Positions 7,101 through 12,961 of a stretch of DNA of 12,961 nucleotides are shown here, one piece after another (the stretch's first letter is position 1; each line of letters starts with the position of its first letter). The notes under the pieces were generated by a model, which made no database searches, was not told where the DNA came from, and saw only the letters and a list, made by a program, of their open reading frames with translations. The translations under genes and the position numbers were made by a program. The stretch comes from Thermoplasmata archaeon. Lineage in GTDB: Archaea; Thermoplasmatota; Thermoplasmata; JAGHBH01. The stretch spans positions 1 to 12,961 of the forward strand of contig DAOVJP010000012.1 of the NCBI GenBank assembly GCA_030673205.1, given 5' to 3'.

Positions 7101-8593
7101 CTATAGCAATAGTAGAAGGAGAAATATAACCGGGGTGTTGAATCGCCTACGAGGGCCTCATCCAGATAGTGTGCGGAGCTTTCCATACCATATACCCAGT
7201 ACAGTTCAGAGATGTCCACTTCCCTGGATGTTATATTATGCTGCACTCCGTTCCTGGGGGCGAGGTTGAAATCCCCGCCCAGCCATGACTGTCCGGAGCT
7301 GGCAATGCCGTGGAACACCGGGTAATCTTCTCCGGTATCAGGATCGTACACCAGTTTGTCCGTGCCCCATTCCCCTCCCGGGTTCAAGTGGCCGTTGCCG
7401 GTGATCTCTCCGACCTCGCCGGTCCAATCAGCGCTTACGTTGGATCCGGTAGCGTCCTCCACATCATCGTCCATGAACGTGTCGAACACGTGGAGAGGCC
7501 TGAACCTTGTCTTCGCCCATCCTCCGGAGATGTCGCCGTTGCCGAGCGCCGTTGTTATCCCTGGATCCTCTACATAGGGATCTATTACGGGGATATATCC
7601 CCTCTCCGATACGTATACCACTACAAGATAATAGTCCGGCATGGAAGGGGTCCAGTCGAAACTAAAGGTGTATCGGCTGCTTTGCTGGATGGTGAAATTG
7701 CTCCAAGCAACATGTACCAGTTTGGCGAACCTGTTGTACACCCTCAGACCCCCGGTCAGGGTCTTGGTGCTGGTGTCGTCCAAATTCTTTGCGTATGCCG
7801 ATATGGTGACAGTGGCATTGGTCTCCACCACATATTCGAGGCTCTCGGATGCCAGAGAGACCCCTCTCAGATGCTCGGATGGATCGACCTCCATCATTAT
7901 GGAGCCCTGGAAAGGAGCCATTCTTGACTCTGGGCCTGATGCGAAGTCGTGGACAGAGATCATCATCTTGTCATGCCTCTCTTCTAAGATGAAGCCCTCT
8001 GTGGGGGGGAAGACCTTGATGTTATCGAGGTACCATCCATCATAATCGTTCATCCAATCATCCCTTGAATCGAAATAGAACTTGATGAGCACCTGTGTTG
8101 AGCCGCAATACTCGGAAACATCTATAATGATCTCTTTCCACTCTCCATGGGTGTCTGAAAGGAGAGCTACCTCACTCCAATGGTCTCCTGAATCCTTAGA
8201 CATGTGCACAGAGACATTCTCGTATCCCGAGTGGTCCCTATCGGTCTCTATACCAAGATAGTACCAGAAGCTCAGATATGCGTGTGAGAAATCGGGGTCG
8301 GAGAGATCCAATGGGACCTGCAAGGTCATGTTCCCTTCGTTCCTATCCCCCGTATCATAGGGGCCATAGTGAACGCACGCTCCGAACATGCTGTGTACGG
8401 GGGAAGATTCCCAATCCCATAGCCCATCCATCGTCCACTTCTCCGCCCCGCTCTCAAAGTCCTCATAGAAGGGTTCCGCCACTGCTGATGCTTCCTCCGG
8501 CACGATGCTCAACAGCGGCAGGACGCTCCCCAAGAAGAACACTAGAACGATCGTCGAAGCAAAGAACCTCTTACTCTTTTCCTTTCCATCCAT
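4145..8593 (-). CDS. Large secreted cell-surface protein with jelly-roll-like and NEW3/CARDB-like domains, C-terminal membrane anchor
   Basis: From the ATG at 8593 the product has 1482 residues; the GTG at 8602 would add three but sits inside the Shine-Dalgarno site. A signal peptide is plain: basic KEKSKR, a hydrophobic core at about 11-30, likely cleavage near AVA (37-39). Next comes a MAM/immune-inhibitor-A-like jelly roll (about 40-195, opening with FYEDFESG and closing with DGWYLDNIKVF). A beta-rich linker leads to a second, similar but longer module (about 367-607, closing with GDGWALDDLQLLGV). About seven units of 100-120 residues follow up to residue 1420, most with an N-x-G-N turn (NTGNMG, NTGNVG, NLGNAV, NTGNGN, NDGNTD), as in NEW3/CARDB adhesion-type folds. 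A helix (about 1435-1452) and a Lys-containing, Pro/Glu-rich tail of about 28 residues end the chain. I count 17 N-X-S/T sequons, so heavy N-glycosylation outside the cell is likely. No enzymatic motif is seen; an adhesion or envelope role is inferred. Confidence 0.85.
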   Translation of the reverse strand: MDGKEKSKRFFASTIVLVFFLGSVLPLLSIVPEEASAVAEPFYEDFESGAEKWTMDGLWDWESSPVHSMFGACVHYGPYDTGDRNEGNMTLQVPLDLSDPDFSHAYLSFWYYLGIETDRDHSGYENVSVHMSKDSGDHWSEVALLSDTHGEWKEIIIDVSEYCGSTQVLIKFYFDSRDDWMNDYDGWYLDNIKVFPPTEGFILEERHDKMMISVHDFASGPESRMAPFQGSIMMEVDPSEHLRGVSLASESLEYVVETNATVTISAYAKNLDDTSTKTLTGGLRVYNRFAKLVHVAWSNFTIQQSSRYTFSFDWTPSMPDYYLVVVYVSERGYIPVIDPYVEDPGITTALGNGDISGGWAKTRFRPLHVFDTFMDDDVEDATGSNVSADWTGEVGEITGNGHLNPGGEWGTDKLVYDPDTGEDYPVFHGIASSGQSWLGGDFNLAPRNGVQHNITSREVDISELYWVYGMESSAHYLDEALVGDSTPRLYFSFYYCYRMSTFLGLAESFGQLHIQTYTTDHKWSEWTPIWNTADNPHQFEPANKLNWVEDLDEDLPTKVDITEYIPSLLEYDEGLKVRFQFRVSTSGGLFVGDGWALDDLQLLGVTPRYGLGMSSNSPQTANKSISETIGFQCSMDNTGNMGGSGWSIDMEHESIPRNLSTLAIEGWDVEQPSENPFLSVAIVGAERFVFSYVITTISVPDDEILIFRIWSNMTDPEHNIVAQASVDLILRVGEGDLSMTADTLEQYAEPGETVAYHLTILNKIFDESRTITLSNLDVNPAWAVVFEEGSFVLAPGAEKTVSVDITAPPSGDSALPGRYMSLAITARNGPVEDNGTEAVSVWLNTTINETYRLELGADPDTVDARKGHTSTIIFTAHNTGNVGGDVVMSTVAVSPGLNMFDVNIIPGSGFIQRFQSASFSVRLDVPEDIPEGMYSVTVEGDLAEGNATDQITLFFDVSNSYLVDVVSQGDTVQTAVDDYGYEPMKYPFRVYNNGTISTDITLSVIATSEVAGWVESLPTMDDVNETSDNNGEMFNATVTPTGDKLEAGNYPFVIKATPTGDPEQFDAETFTVIVPARYEVDLLTPTETNVDMSIGVEESVTFELENLGNAVNRIDLSHNLDTDCWTVWFKVEGVASSYFDVDPFDSVFVEFVCVASTDAVAGEYPVTITGVCREDSGEEDAISLNIDLIQEFDLQISGYVTDASFDPEDDEPAIFKFYVENTGNGNQNVDFSYDLFFKGSLVGDTSDWTVTHSVDGSSGSVDLESGENVTVEVKVDPPTDALAGTYTLKSITTVTGASETDSIDLTLEIEASHDITLRLIETEVKVDAGGKEKKLSFEITNDGNTDEEITITVEPIGDAKANWVSYAGTVTVQAGEKEVLEVTIKVPEGIGTDTYSFSIQIEAEDVTPETDDFEVEVTGTSDSVIPTGLSSTEIGIIAIVMAVVIVLILVALKTGKPKKPSSGGEPQEPTPEPEAPEMRMNM
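4168..4201. repeat. 10-bp perfect inverted repeat at the convergent gene junction
   Basis: GAGCCTCAGG at 4168-4177 is the exact reverse complement of CCTGAGGCTC at 4192-4201, with a 14-base loop. It lies about 35 bases after the mobB stop on the + strand and inside the last codons of the surface gene on the - strand (the Pro/Glu-rich tail). It could act as an RNA 3'-end structure for mobB. It may also be a by-product of repeated Pro-Glu codons. No T-run follows it, so a terminator role is not shown. Confidence 0.5.
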
Positions 8594-8597
8594 ATCT

Positions 8598-8605
8598 ATC
8601 ACTCC
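8598..8605 (-). promoter_or_regulatory. Shine-Dalgarno site deciding the surface-gene start
   Basis: On the - strand GGAGTGAT lies 4 bases before the ATG at 8593 and matches most of the archaeal consensus GGAGGTGAT. The alternative GTG at 8602 falls within this site and has no good site of its own, so the ATG is preferred. Confidence 0.65.
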
Positions 8606-8665
8606 ATGGAACTGACTGCGCTCAGGCTATAGTAGTCCTGCGCGGCACTTGCATAAACGAACGAG

Positions 8666-8684
8666 CTATATATATCTTTTCAGA
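8666..8684 (-). promoter_or_regulatory. BRE/TATA promoter of the surface-protein gene, overlapping the tiaS stop
   Basis: The - strand reads TCTGAAAAGATATATATAG, an A-rich BRE-like element followed by a near-perfect TATA box. A start of transcription some 25 bases downstream (near 8645) would give a leader of about 50 bases with the Shine-Dalgarno site at its end. The TATA box is at the same time the last codons and the TAG stop of tiaS (ending in Arg-Tyr-Ile-stop). Confidence 0.7.
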
Positions 8685-9907
8685 ATCTCAGCACAGCCCA
8701 GTTCCTTTGGACGCATGAGATGTCGGCGGGCGCACACAGGGACCTGATACATCCCCTTCCCCTCTCTGCTCTTCCTCTCCTTCCCGTCGGCGCTGGTCTT
8801 GCAGGCCTTGCATCTGTAGCCCTGGCCTCTCCCCGCGGACTTCATCTTCTTACCGCAATCCGGGCAATGCGGGATGGAGAGCGCGTCCCCCTTCTCCATG
8901 ATCATTATCTTTTCCATGTTTATGGTCGGCGGTTCTTCCCGTACGGAGCCCATGGCCACGACCTCATCCCCCGGCTCCAGCAGTCTGACAACATCCCGGA
9001 ACTCCTTGGTGGGCTCGTAGGCGGCGCACGAGATGGTCCCTGTTTCGTCCTCTATCGTGAAGAACACATGCCCGCCCGTTATCGTGTGCGGCGCCTCCAC
9101 CACCCTTCCCCGGACGATGGGGCTCTCCATGGGCTTTACTTCTCCTATGGTCCTATGTACCAGATGGTCGTCCGTCCCCTGGTTGGACATGAATAAGGTC
9201 CAGCTCTCCATCTCCTCCCCGCGGATGATGTCCTTGGCTTTCAGGAGTTCCTCATGCTCTTCTCCTCTTATGCCGAAGAGCACCGGGCAGGGGGTGTTCG
9301 GCACTATGGCCACATGCCGATTCTTCTCATCCATGTTGTTGAACGTGCTCGGGCACTCCTTCTCCATCCGCCGTATACTCTCTATGTTCACATCCCTGGT
9401 GGTACCCCACCGCTCCTTTTTCCTGTAGGCTATGACCTCGTAGGAGACGTTCTCCACATCGTCTTGGTGCCAGGAGACGGCTGCCGTCGCCCCTATGAGG
9501 CCGCGACAGTTCTTGAACCCTTTCGCCTCCGCGCTCCAATCGTGTATGGTCTCCCTGGCCTCCTCCACCGTGACTATTCCCCTCACCGCCTTCCAATAGA
9601 AACTCACAGGCGGAGGGGTCGGGGCCACAACTATCCCAGGGTTAGTGTTCTCCTCCTCCAAAACCGCTTTCTCGCGTATTATGTCCACTATGATGTCTAG
9701 CACCTCTGGGGCCGCCTCCTGCGGCGCGTCGAGAACAATGGCCACAGCACCGTTACCACGGGTCTTCCAGGGTACGGTTGGGTTGAGCCGTATGAGCCTG
9801 GGCAGATCGCCAGGAGGATAAGGAACAGCGGCTAGCACCTTGTTCACCAGGTATGTGGTGCACATGCCGTCCGGGCCGTCCGTATCGTCGATACCTACAT
9901 AGAGCAT
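8666..9907 (-). CDS. tiaS: tRNA(Ile2) 2-agmatinylcytidine synthetase
   Basis: This 413-residue protein has the archaeal TiaS layout. The N-terminus MLYVGIDDTDGPDGMCTTYL carries the acidic GIDDTDG motif. LIRLNPTVPWKTRGNGAVA (38-56) and GLIGATAA (137-144) follow. An OB-fold segment lies at about 262-340 and a C-terminal zinc ribbon has C348, C351, C366 and C369. A tail with CARRHL (392-397) ends the chain. TiaS uses ATP and agmatine to convert cytidine 34 in the CAU anticodon of one tRNA-Ile to agmatidine, so the tRNA reads AUA instead of AUG. Bacteria use TilS and lysidine for the same job, so this gene marks the DNA as archaeal. Length and motifs look intact. It lies downstream of nre in the same direction, but a TATA box at 9937-9944 and a near-leaderless start suggest its own transcript. 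Its 3' end overlaps the promoter of the next gene. Confidence 0.95.
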   Translation of the reverse strand: MLYVGIDDTDGPDGMCTTYLVNKVLAAVPYPPGDLPRLIRLNPTVPWKTRGNGAVAIVLDAPQEAAPEVLDIIVDIIREKAVLEEENTNPGIVVAPTPPPVSFYWKAVRGIVTVEEARETIHDWSAEAKGFKNCRGLIGATAAVSWHQDDVENVSYEVIAYRKKERWGTTRDVNIESIRRMEKECPSTFNNMDEKNRHVAIVPNTPCPVLFGIRGEEHEELLKAKDIIRGEEMESWTLFMSNQGTDDHLVHRTIGEVKPMESPIVRGRVVEAPHTITGGHVFFTIEDETGTISCAAYEPTKEFRDVVRLLEPGDEVVAMGSVREEPPTINMEKIMIMEKGDALSIPHCPDCGKKMKSAGRGQGYRCKACKTSADGKERKSREGKGMYQVPVCARRHLMRPKELGCAEILKRYI

Positions 9908-9936
9908 GGGGTCTCGGGGAGCAAGTGGAGGGAGGG

Positions 9937-9944
9937 TATAAAAG
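9937..9944 (-). promoter_or_regulatory. Putative TATA box of tiaS
   Basis: The - strand reads CTTTTATA, centred about 33 bases before the tiaS ATG. Transcription would begin near 9914, giving a leader of only a few bases. The sequence just before the ATG (CCGAGACCCC) has no Shine-Dalgarno match, in agreement with a near-leaderless message. A 16-base G run lies just upstream. Confidence 0.5.
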
Positions 9945-9953
9945 CCGAGTGCA

Positions 9954-9969
9954 CCCCCCCCCCCCCCCC
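9954..9969. repeat. 16-base C/G homopolymer between nre and tiaS
   Basis: The + strand has sixteen C in a row (G on the transcribed - strand orientation). It starts 16 bases past the nre stop codon and ends about 10 bases upstream of the tiaS TATA box. A run of this length is prone to slippage in replication and to miscounting in sequencing, so its exact length is uncertain. Confidence 0.9.
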
Positions 9970-9985
9970 GATGGCCCCTGATATT

Positions 9986-11254
9986 TCAAAAGTCCCGCAG
10001 CGTCCTCTGCACCCCCACCTCTCTGAGGAGAACACTACTCCTATCCCAATCCCCTATGTCCACCCCGGGCTTCGTGGCTTCCACCGCCTCTTTGATGCTC
10101 TCATACACCTTCCCCTTGGCCTCCAAGGCTTTGTTCACGCCCTCTCGTATCACCCATACTCCCAGGGGTGCCCAGTATTCGTTCGTTATCTCCCGGTACA
10201 CTATGGCGGTCGCCTGTCTACGTAACCGCTCCAAATGATCGAGGACCGAGAGCCGGGCGGCATAGTATGCGCCTGTGACCTTGCTGGCGTAGGTCTTTCT
10301 GCCCCAGTGCATCTCGTGGTCGGAGAAGGGGTGTGGGAGGCTGCCCCAGAACGCTCCTTTGAGCCATGTTTCCGCCATCTCGAACGACCATATCCTGGGC
10401 AAGAGCAGCACATGAAATCGGTTGCCCAATAATAGGGCATGGTGGTGTGTGGGCTTGTCCACGGTGGTATATGTTTTGACACGCTCTATGATCTCTTTGC
10501 CTGCTATGTCTTGGACGGCGGTTATGGACCATCTTGTGGGCACCATTCTTCTGCGCCGCCCTATGCCAAGCTGGCCCATGGAGAACAGGCGCTGGATGTG
10601 ATCCTCCGATATCCTGTTCTTGTATAGGTCCGCCACTCCTCCTGTTGCTCCGAGGTCCGTGTCTCCCACCACTGCGTCCACGCGGCGGGGGACCGAAGGA
10701 TTGTCCACCACTCTCGCCTTCAATGCCACGGCTCTCGGGCCCATGGGGGCGTGGAACATGTCGAAGCTGGTACGGGAGGACCGGGGGGGTTTGCTCAACA
10801 ATACCTCTGTGTCCAGAGAACGGGAGGATAGCGATAGTTCCACCGCCGCCTCCGTCACCCTGTTAGAGACGGGGGAACGATATACGTCCACGGTGGTGCT
10901 GGGGCGGAACAATCCGGAGCGGAGGGCGACCACGGACGCCATGTCCATCGTTGTCCAGCGTTTCGTGTCCACCAACTCTTGTGCATTGTCCATCTCCACG
11001 GAGGGCAGCATGGGACCGGCGGCCACCTTGGGATAGCCGTATCTGCCGACGAACACTGCTGGTGGGGAGGTGCCGAAAAGCTCCCTGTCCCCATGCACTA
11101 TCCGGGGTAGTTTCTCCTCCACGGAACGGAGCAGAGGGCAGTGGTCCAGTCCGCACAGTTTCCTGCCTCCTTTGCACATGACGCAGAGCCCTGGGTCTAT
11201 CATCCCAGGCATATTGGGCCGAGGGGGCTTTAGGCTTTTCCTGCTATGTCCCAT
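9986..11254 (-). CDS. nreA: Archaeal DNA repair protein Nre (PCNA-interacting)
   Basis: The 422-residue product has the two hallmarks of the archaeal Nre family. Near the N-terminus is a cysteine cluster, CVMCKGGRKLCGLDHCP (C24, C27, C34, C39), expected to bind zinc. The last seven residues, QRTLRDF (416-422), form a PIP-like motif (Q-x-x-L-x-x-F) for binding the sliding clamp PCNA. The central part shows family-like stretches such as FHAPMGPRA (167-175) and a region rich in aromatic residues (about 285-335). Genetic work on Nre in haloarchaea links it to repair of DNA damage, probably through PCNA; its biochemical activity is not settled. I cannot tell NreA from NreB with certainty, so the letter is tentative. 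The start overlaps the end of the OB-fold gene by 11 bases, so the two are co-transcribed and likely coupled. No good Shine-Dalgarno site is visible; Met15 and Met18 are possible shorter starts. Confidence 0.9.
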   Translation of the reverse strand: MGHSRKSLKPPRPNMPGMIDPGLCVMCKGGRKLCGLDHCPLLRSVEEKLPRIVHGDRELFGTSPPAVFVGRYGYPKVAAGPMLPSVEMDNAQELVDTKRWTTMDMASVVALRSGLFRPSTTVDVYRSPVSNRVTEAAVELSLSSRSLDTEVLLSKPPRSSRTSFDMFHAPMGPRAVALKARVVDNPSVPRRVDAVVGDTDLGATGGVADLYKNRISEDHIQRLFSMGQLGIGRRRRMVPTRWSITAVQDIAGKEIIERVKTYTTVDKPTHHHALLLGNRFHVLLLPRIWSFEMAETWLKGAFWGSLPHPFSDHEMHWGRKTYASKVTGAYYAARLSVLDHLERLRRQATAIVYREITNEYWAPLGVWVIREGVNKALEAKGKVYESIKEAVEATKPGVDIGDWDRSSVLLREVGVQRTLRDF

Positions 11255-11891
11255 TTAGAGTGGTCTCGTCCAGATACCACCATCCGTTGTGCTCATCATA
11301 GCACACTTCCCCCTCCGCCTCATACCCGCTCCCAGAGATGACGGAAGCCTGTGTCCTTACGACCATCCCATAGTCGCCCATGTCCAATTTGCACCAGTGG
11401 CCGTTCTCCTCCCAGGTCATGCCCACCACACCGGCCTCACGCACCACCAGGCCCTCGAAGAGCGAGGGGGAGGACAACAATGCCCGTGGTTCGGGGGAGA
11501 GGGTTGCATCCCTCTGAACAACCGTTATGTCCCCTACAGCGGAAGGAACGACCTCGCTTTCTCCTTTATACATTTCCATCATTCCTCTGGCCCGTACGAT
11601 GTCGCCGGGGACTATGTTCCCCACGGCCTCAGCCAACGAGGAGTCTACGAACACCACCGCTTCGCCGGGGCCGGAGAGGTCCGCTAGGTCGATGAGCAGG
11701 AAACCGGATGTTGTTATCCTGGCTTCCGTCACAACGCCCTCCACTTCCACGAGTTTGCCTTCGTGGCTTGCGTCCAGTTCTCCGGGGGTGAGCACTATCG
11801 GTCCCACGCAGGAGGCGTAGGCGTATAGGCCTGCCAACCCAGCTATGGATAGCACTACGATTATCACTACCAGTTTCGGTCTTTCTATCAT
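11244..11891 (-). CDS. Membrane-anchored OB-fold protein, uncharacterised
   Basis: The 215-residue product has one N-terminal helix (about 7-25, after MIERPK) and then a soluble part, predicted outside the cell. Residues 33-127 look like an OB-fold: a GKLVEVEGVV strand, FLLIDLAD, AVVFVD, then VPGDIVRARG and a closing strand near DITVVQ. Residues 135-212 may form a second, shorter OB-like barrel (GLVVREAGVVGM ... EAEGEVC ... WWYLDET). OB-folds with a single N-terminal helix also occur in CcmE-type heme chaperones, but I see no His or Tyr at the usual CcmE heme-attachment site, and no other ccm gene is near. The gene lies 11 bases after the NAD-kinase-like gene, with AGGGG (11900-11904) as a ribosome-binding candidate, and overlaps nre by 11 bases. 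Function unknown; what the extracytoplasmic OB-folds bind cannot be said. Confidence 0.75.
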   Translation of the reverse strand: MIERPKLVVIIVVLSIAGLAGLYAYASCVGPIVLTPGELDASHEGKLVEVEGVVTEARITTSGFLLIDLADLSGPGEAVVFVDSSLAEAVGNIVPGDIVRARGMMEMYKGESEVVPSAVGDITVVQRDATLSPEPRALLSSPSLFEGLVVREAGVVGMTWEENGHWCKLDMGDYGMVVRTQASVISGSGYEAEGEVCYDEHNGWWYLDETTLNGT

Positions 11892-11902
11892 ATGCGTTTC
11901 CC

Positions 11903-12961
11903 CTATGCAACCTTGACGATCTTGGTCTCGTGGTATCCGGTGACCACCTTCTTGTAGCCCCGGAGCTCCTCGTCCAGACCGGGATCGCCCGTGTCCACCC
12001 TTAGGATCGGTGTGGATTTCAACTTTGTGGAGGTGGATACCACCATGAGGTTGTCCAACCCCGCTTTCTTGAGTATGGTGGGAGTGAACTGTTGCGTCCC
12101 TCTGCCCAAGAAATATCCTTGGGCGCCTATGGGGGAGACGACGAGCAGCGTTCTCTCATCCACGTGGGGCTCGATATCCTTCGCTCCTCCGTCCCGCACG
12201 ATCATCTCTCCTCCGCGGACCACGTCCACCCCTAACAACGTGCCCTCGATACCCATCTCCCTGGCTATGTGGTCCACGGTGCTTCCCGGGCCCAATACCA
12301 CGGTATGGCCGTTCGCCAACTCCACCATGTACTCGGCTATGGCGTCCTTCATCTCCTCCTCGCTCTCCCCGAATATGACATGTTTCCCGACGCAGACCAG
12401 ATGCGGGGAGGAGGGGACCAGTGCTATGCCGAACAAACGTGTGGAGAGGCTTCCGTGGGCATAGGCCTCTTCGTCCACGTCCAACACCTCCACCTCCGTG
12501 GTGAGCCCCATGTCCATATACTCTTCCACGGCGCCACAGGCCTCGGAGGGTGTTGGGGAGAACACGGCGGAGAACATCTTCACGCCCGCCGGGACCCCGA
12601 CCAGAGGGAGGGTCTGGCCGACCATGGAATATACGTCCCGGGCCGTGCCGTCGCCCCCTACAAAGGCGAAGAGATCGACCTCTGCACTCAACAATGTCTT
12701 GGCGGCCTTCGCCGTATCCTGGCATGTGGTCCTCTCATGGTAATCGAAGGGCAGGCTCTCATAGTCGATGCGGGCGGCTTTGCATACCTCTTCACCCATC
12801 GGCCCTTCCACCGTGACGATCTGCAGGTCTAGCACCTTCAAGCCCTGTAAGAATTGGCGGGCGCGTTCCGGCGCCACTGGCACGGCCCCCTTCTCCAGCG
12901 ATCGTTCGTATCTGTCGCCATCGGTACCTTTGAGGCCGACGCTGCCGCCCATGCCCGCTAT
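11903..12961 (-). CDS. ATP-NAD kinase-like protein (AcoX/COG3199 type), 5' end outside window
   Basis: The frame is open to the right edge. Codons at 12953-12961 add Ile-Ala-Gly before the Met at 12952, giving IAGMGGSVGLKGTDG. This is the inner part of the 'NPIAGMGG..GLKGTDG' motif at the N-terminus of this family, so the true start lies a few codons outside the window. Counting from Met 12952 (349 residues onward) the nucleotide-binding motif VGGDGTARD is at 98-106. GVPAGVKMFSAVF (119-131) and PIGAQGYFLGRGTQQ (274-288) follow, all typical of the archaeal AcoX-like branch of the NAD kinase superfamily. The likely reaction is phosphorylation of NAD to NADP with ATP or polyphosphate, in the cytoplasm; for this branch the activity is predicted from homology more than shown. 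It heads a tight - strand operon with the OB-fold gene (11-base gap) and nre. Confidence 0.85.
   Translation of the reverse strand: MAGMGGSVGLKGTDGDRYERSLEKGAVPVAPERARQFLQGLKVLDLQIVTVEGPMGEEVCKAARIDYESLPFDYHERTTCQDTAKAAKTLLSAEVDLFAFVGGDGTARDVYSMVGQTLPLVGVPAGVKMFSAVFSPTPSEACGAVEEYMDMGLTTEVEVLDVDEEAYAHGSLSTRLFGIALVPSSPHLVCVGKHVIFGESEEEMKDAIAEYMVELANGHTVVLGPGSTVDHIAREMGIEGTLLGVDVVRGGEMIVRDGGAKDIEPHVDERTLLVVSPIGAQGYFLGRGTQQFTPTILKKAGLDNLMVVSTSTKLKSTPILRVDTGDPGLDEELRGYKKVVTGYHETKIVKVA

Noticed and set aside
4838..8045. Several + strand reading frames of 120-210 codons opposite the surface gene
   Set aside because: They are antisense shadows of a long gene with clear signal peptide, domains and anchor. 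Their products show no domain, and they lack plausible start signals.
8594..8602. GTG at 8602 as start of the surface protein
   Set aside because: It lies inside the Shine-Dalgarno site that serves the ATG at 8593 and adds only three residues.
9937..9950. TATAAAAG read as a + strand promoter
   Set aside because: It would drive transcription only antisense into nre, with no gene following. The same bases fit better as the - strand TATA box of tiaS.
12950..12952. Met at 12952 as the real start of the NAD kinase-like gene
   Set aside because: The upstream codons at the window edge read Ile-Ala-Gly and complete the family's N-terminal IAGMGG motif, so this Met is internal.

Overview
The window is densely coded archaeal DNA. 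Two genes are archaeal hallmarks: tiaS, which makes agmatidine in the tRNA-Ile2 anticodon, and nre, an archaeal DNA-repair protein with a terminal PCNA-binding motif. TATA-type promoters and leaderless or near-leaderless starts fit this. The very large cell-surface protein built of NEW3/CARDB-like units and jelly-roll-like domains suggests a euryarchaeote, possibly of the Thermoplasmata or a related lineage. That lineage call is an inference. I see no tRNA, rRNA, CRISPR array, insertion sequence or integrase, and no gene-free stretch longer than about 100 bases.

Left part (1-4133, + strand). The 3' end of one FtsX-type ABC permease runs into a second complete FtsX/MacB-type permease through a TTGA overlap. 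That permease runs into a multi-pass GT-C-like membrane protein through an ATGA overlap, so the three look translationally coupled. After a 66-base gap with its own TATA element comes a MobB-like P-loop protein. The second permease and the GT-C-like protein carry long, almost pure purine tracts (about 90-94 % A/G) that encode Glu/Lys/Arg/Gly-rich cytoplasmic segments. mobB carries shorter ones. This is the oddest feature of the window.

Middle (4145-8593, - strand). One 1482-residue secreted, membrane-anchored surface protein converges on mobB with only 11 bases between the stop codons. A 10-bp inverted repeat lies at this junction. The promoter of the surface gene is embedded in the last codons of tiaS.

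Right part (8666-12961, - strand). In transcription order there is an ATP-NAD kinase-like gene (5' end outside the window), a small membrane-anchored OB-fold protein and nre, tightly packed as one operon. A 77-base gap follows, holding an uninterrupted 16-base C/G homopolymer and a TATA box, and then tiaS, which probably has its own near-leaderless transcript.

The left operon looks like an envelope transport/glycan module and the surface gene like an N-glycosylated envelope component (17 N-X-S/T sequons). The right block is house-keeping (NADP supply, DNA repair, tRNA modification) plus one uncharacterised OB-fold membrane protein. I do not find a recognisable defence or mobile system.
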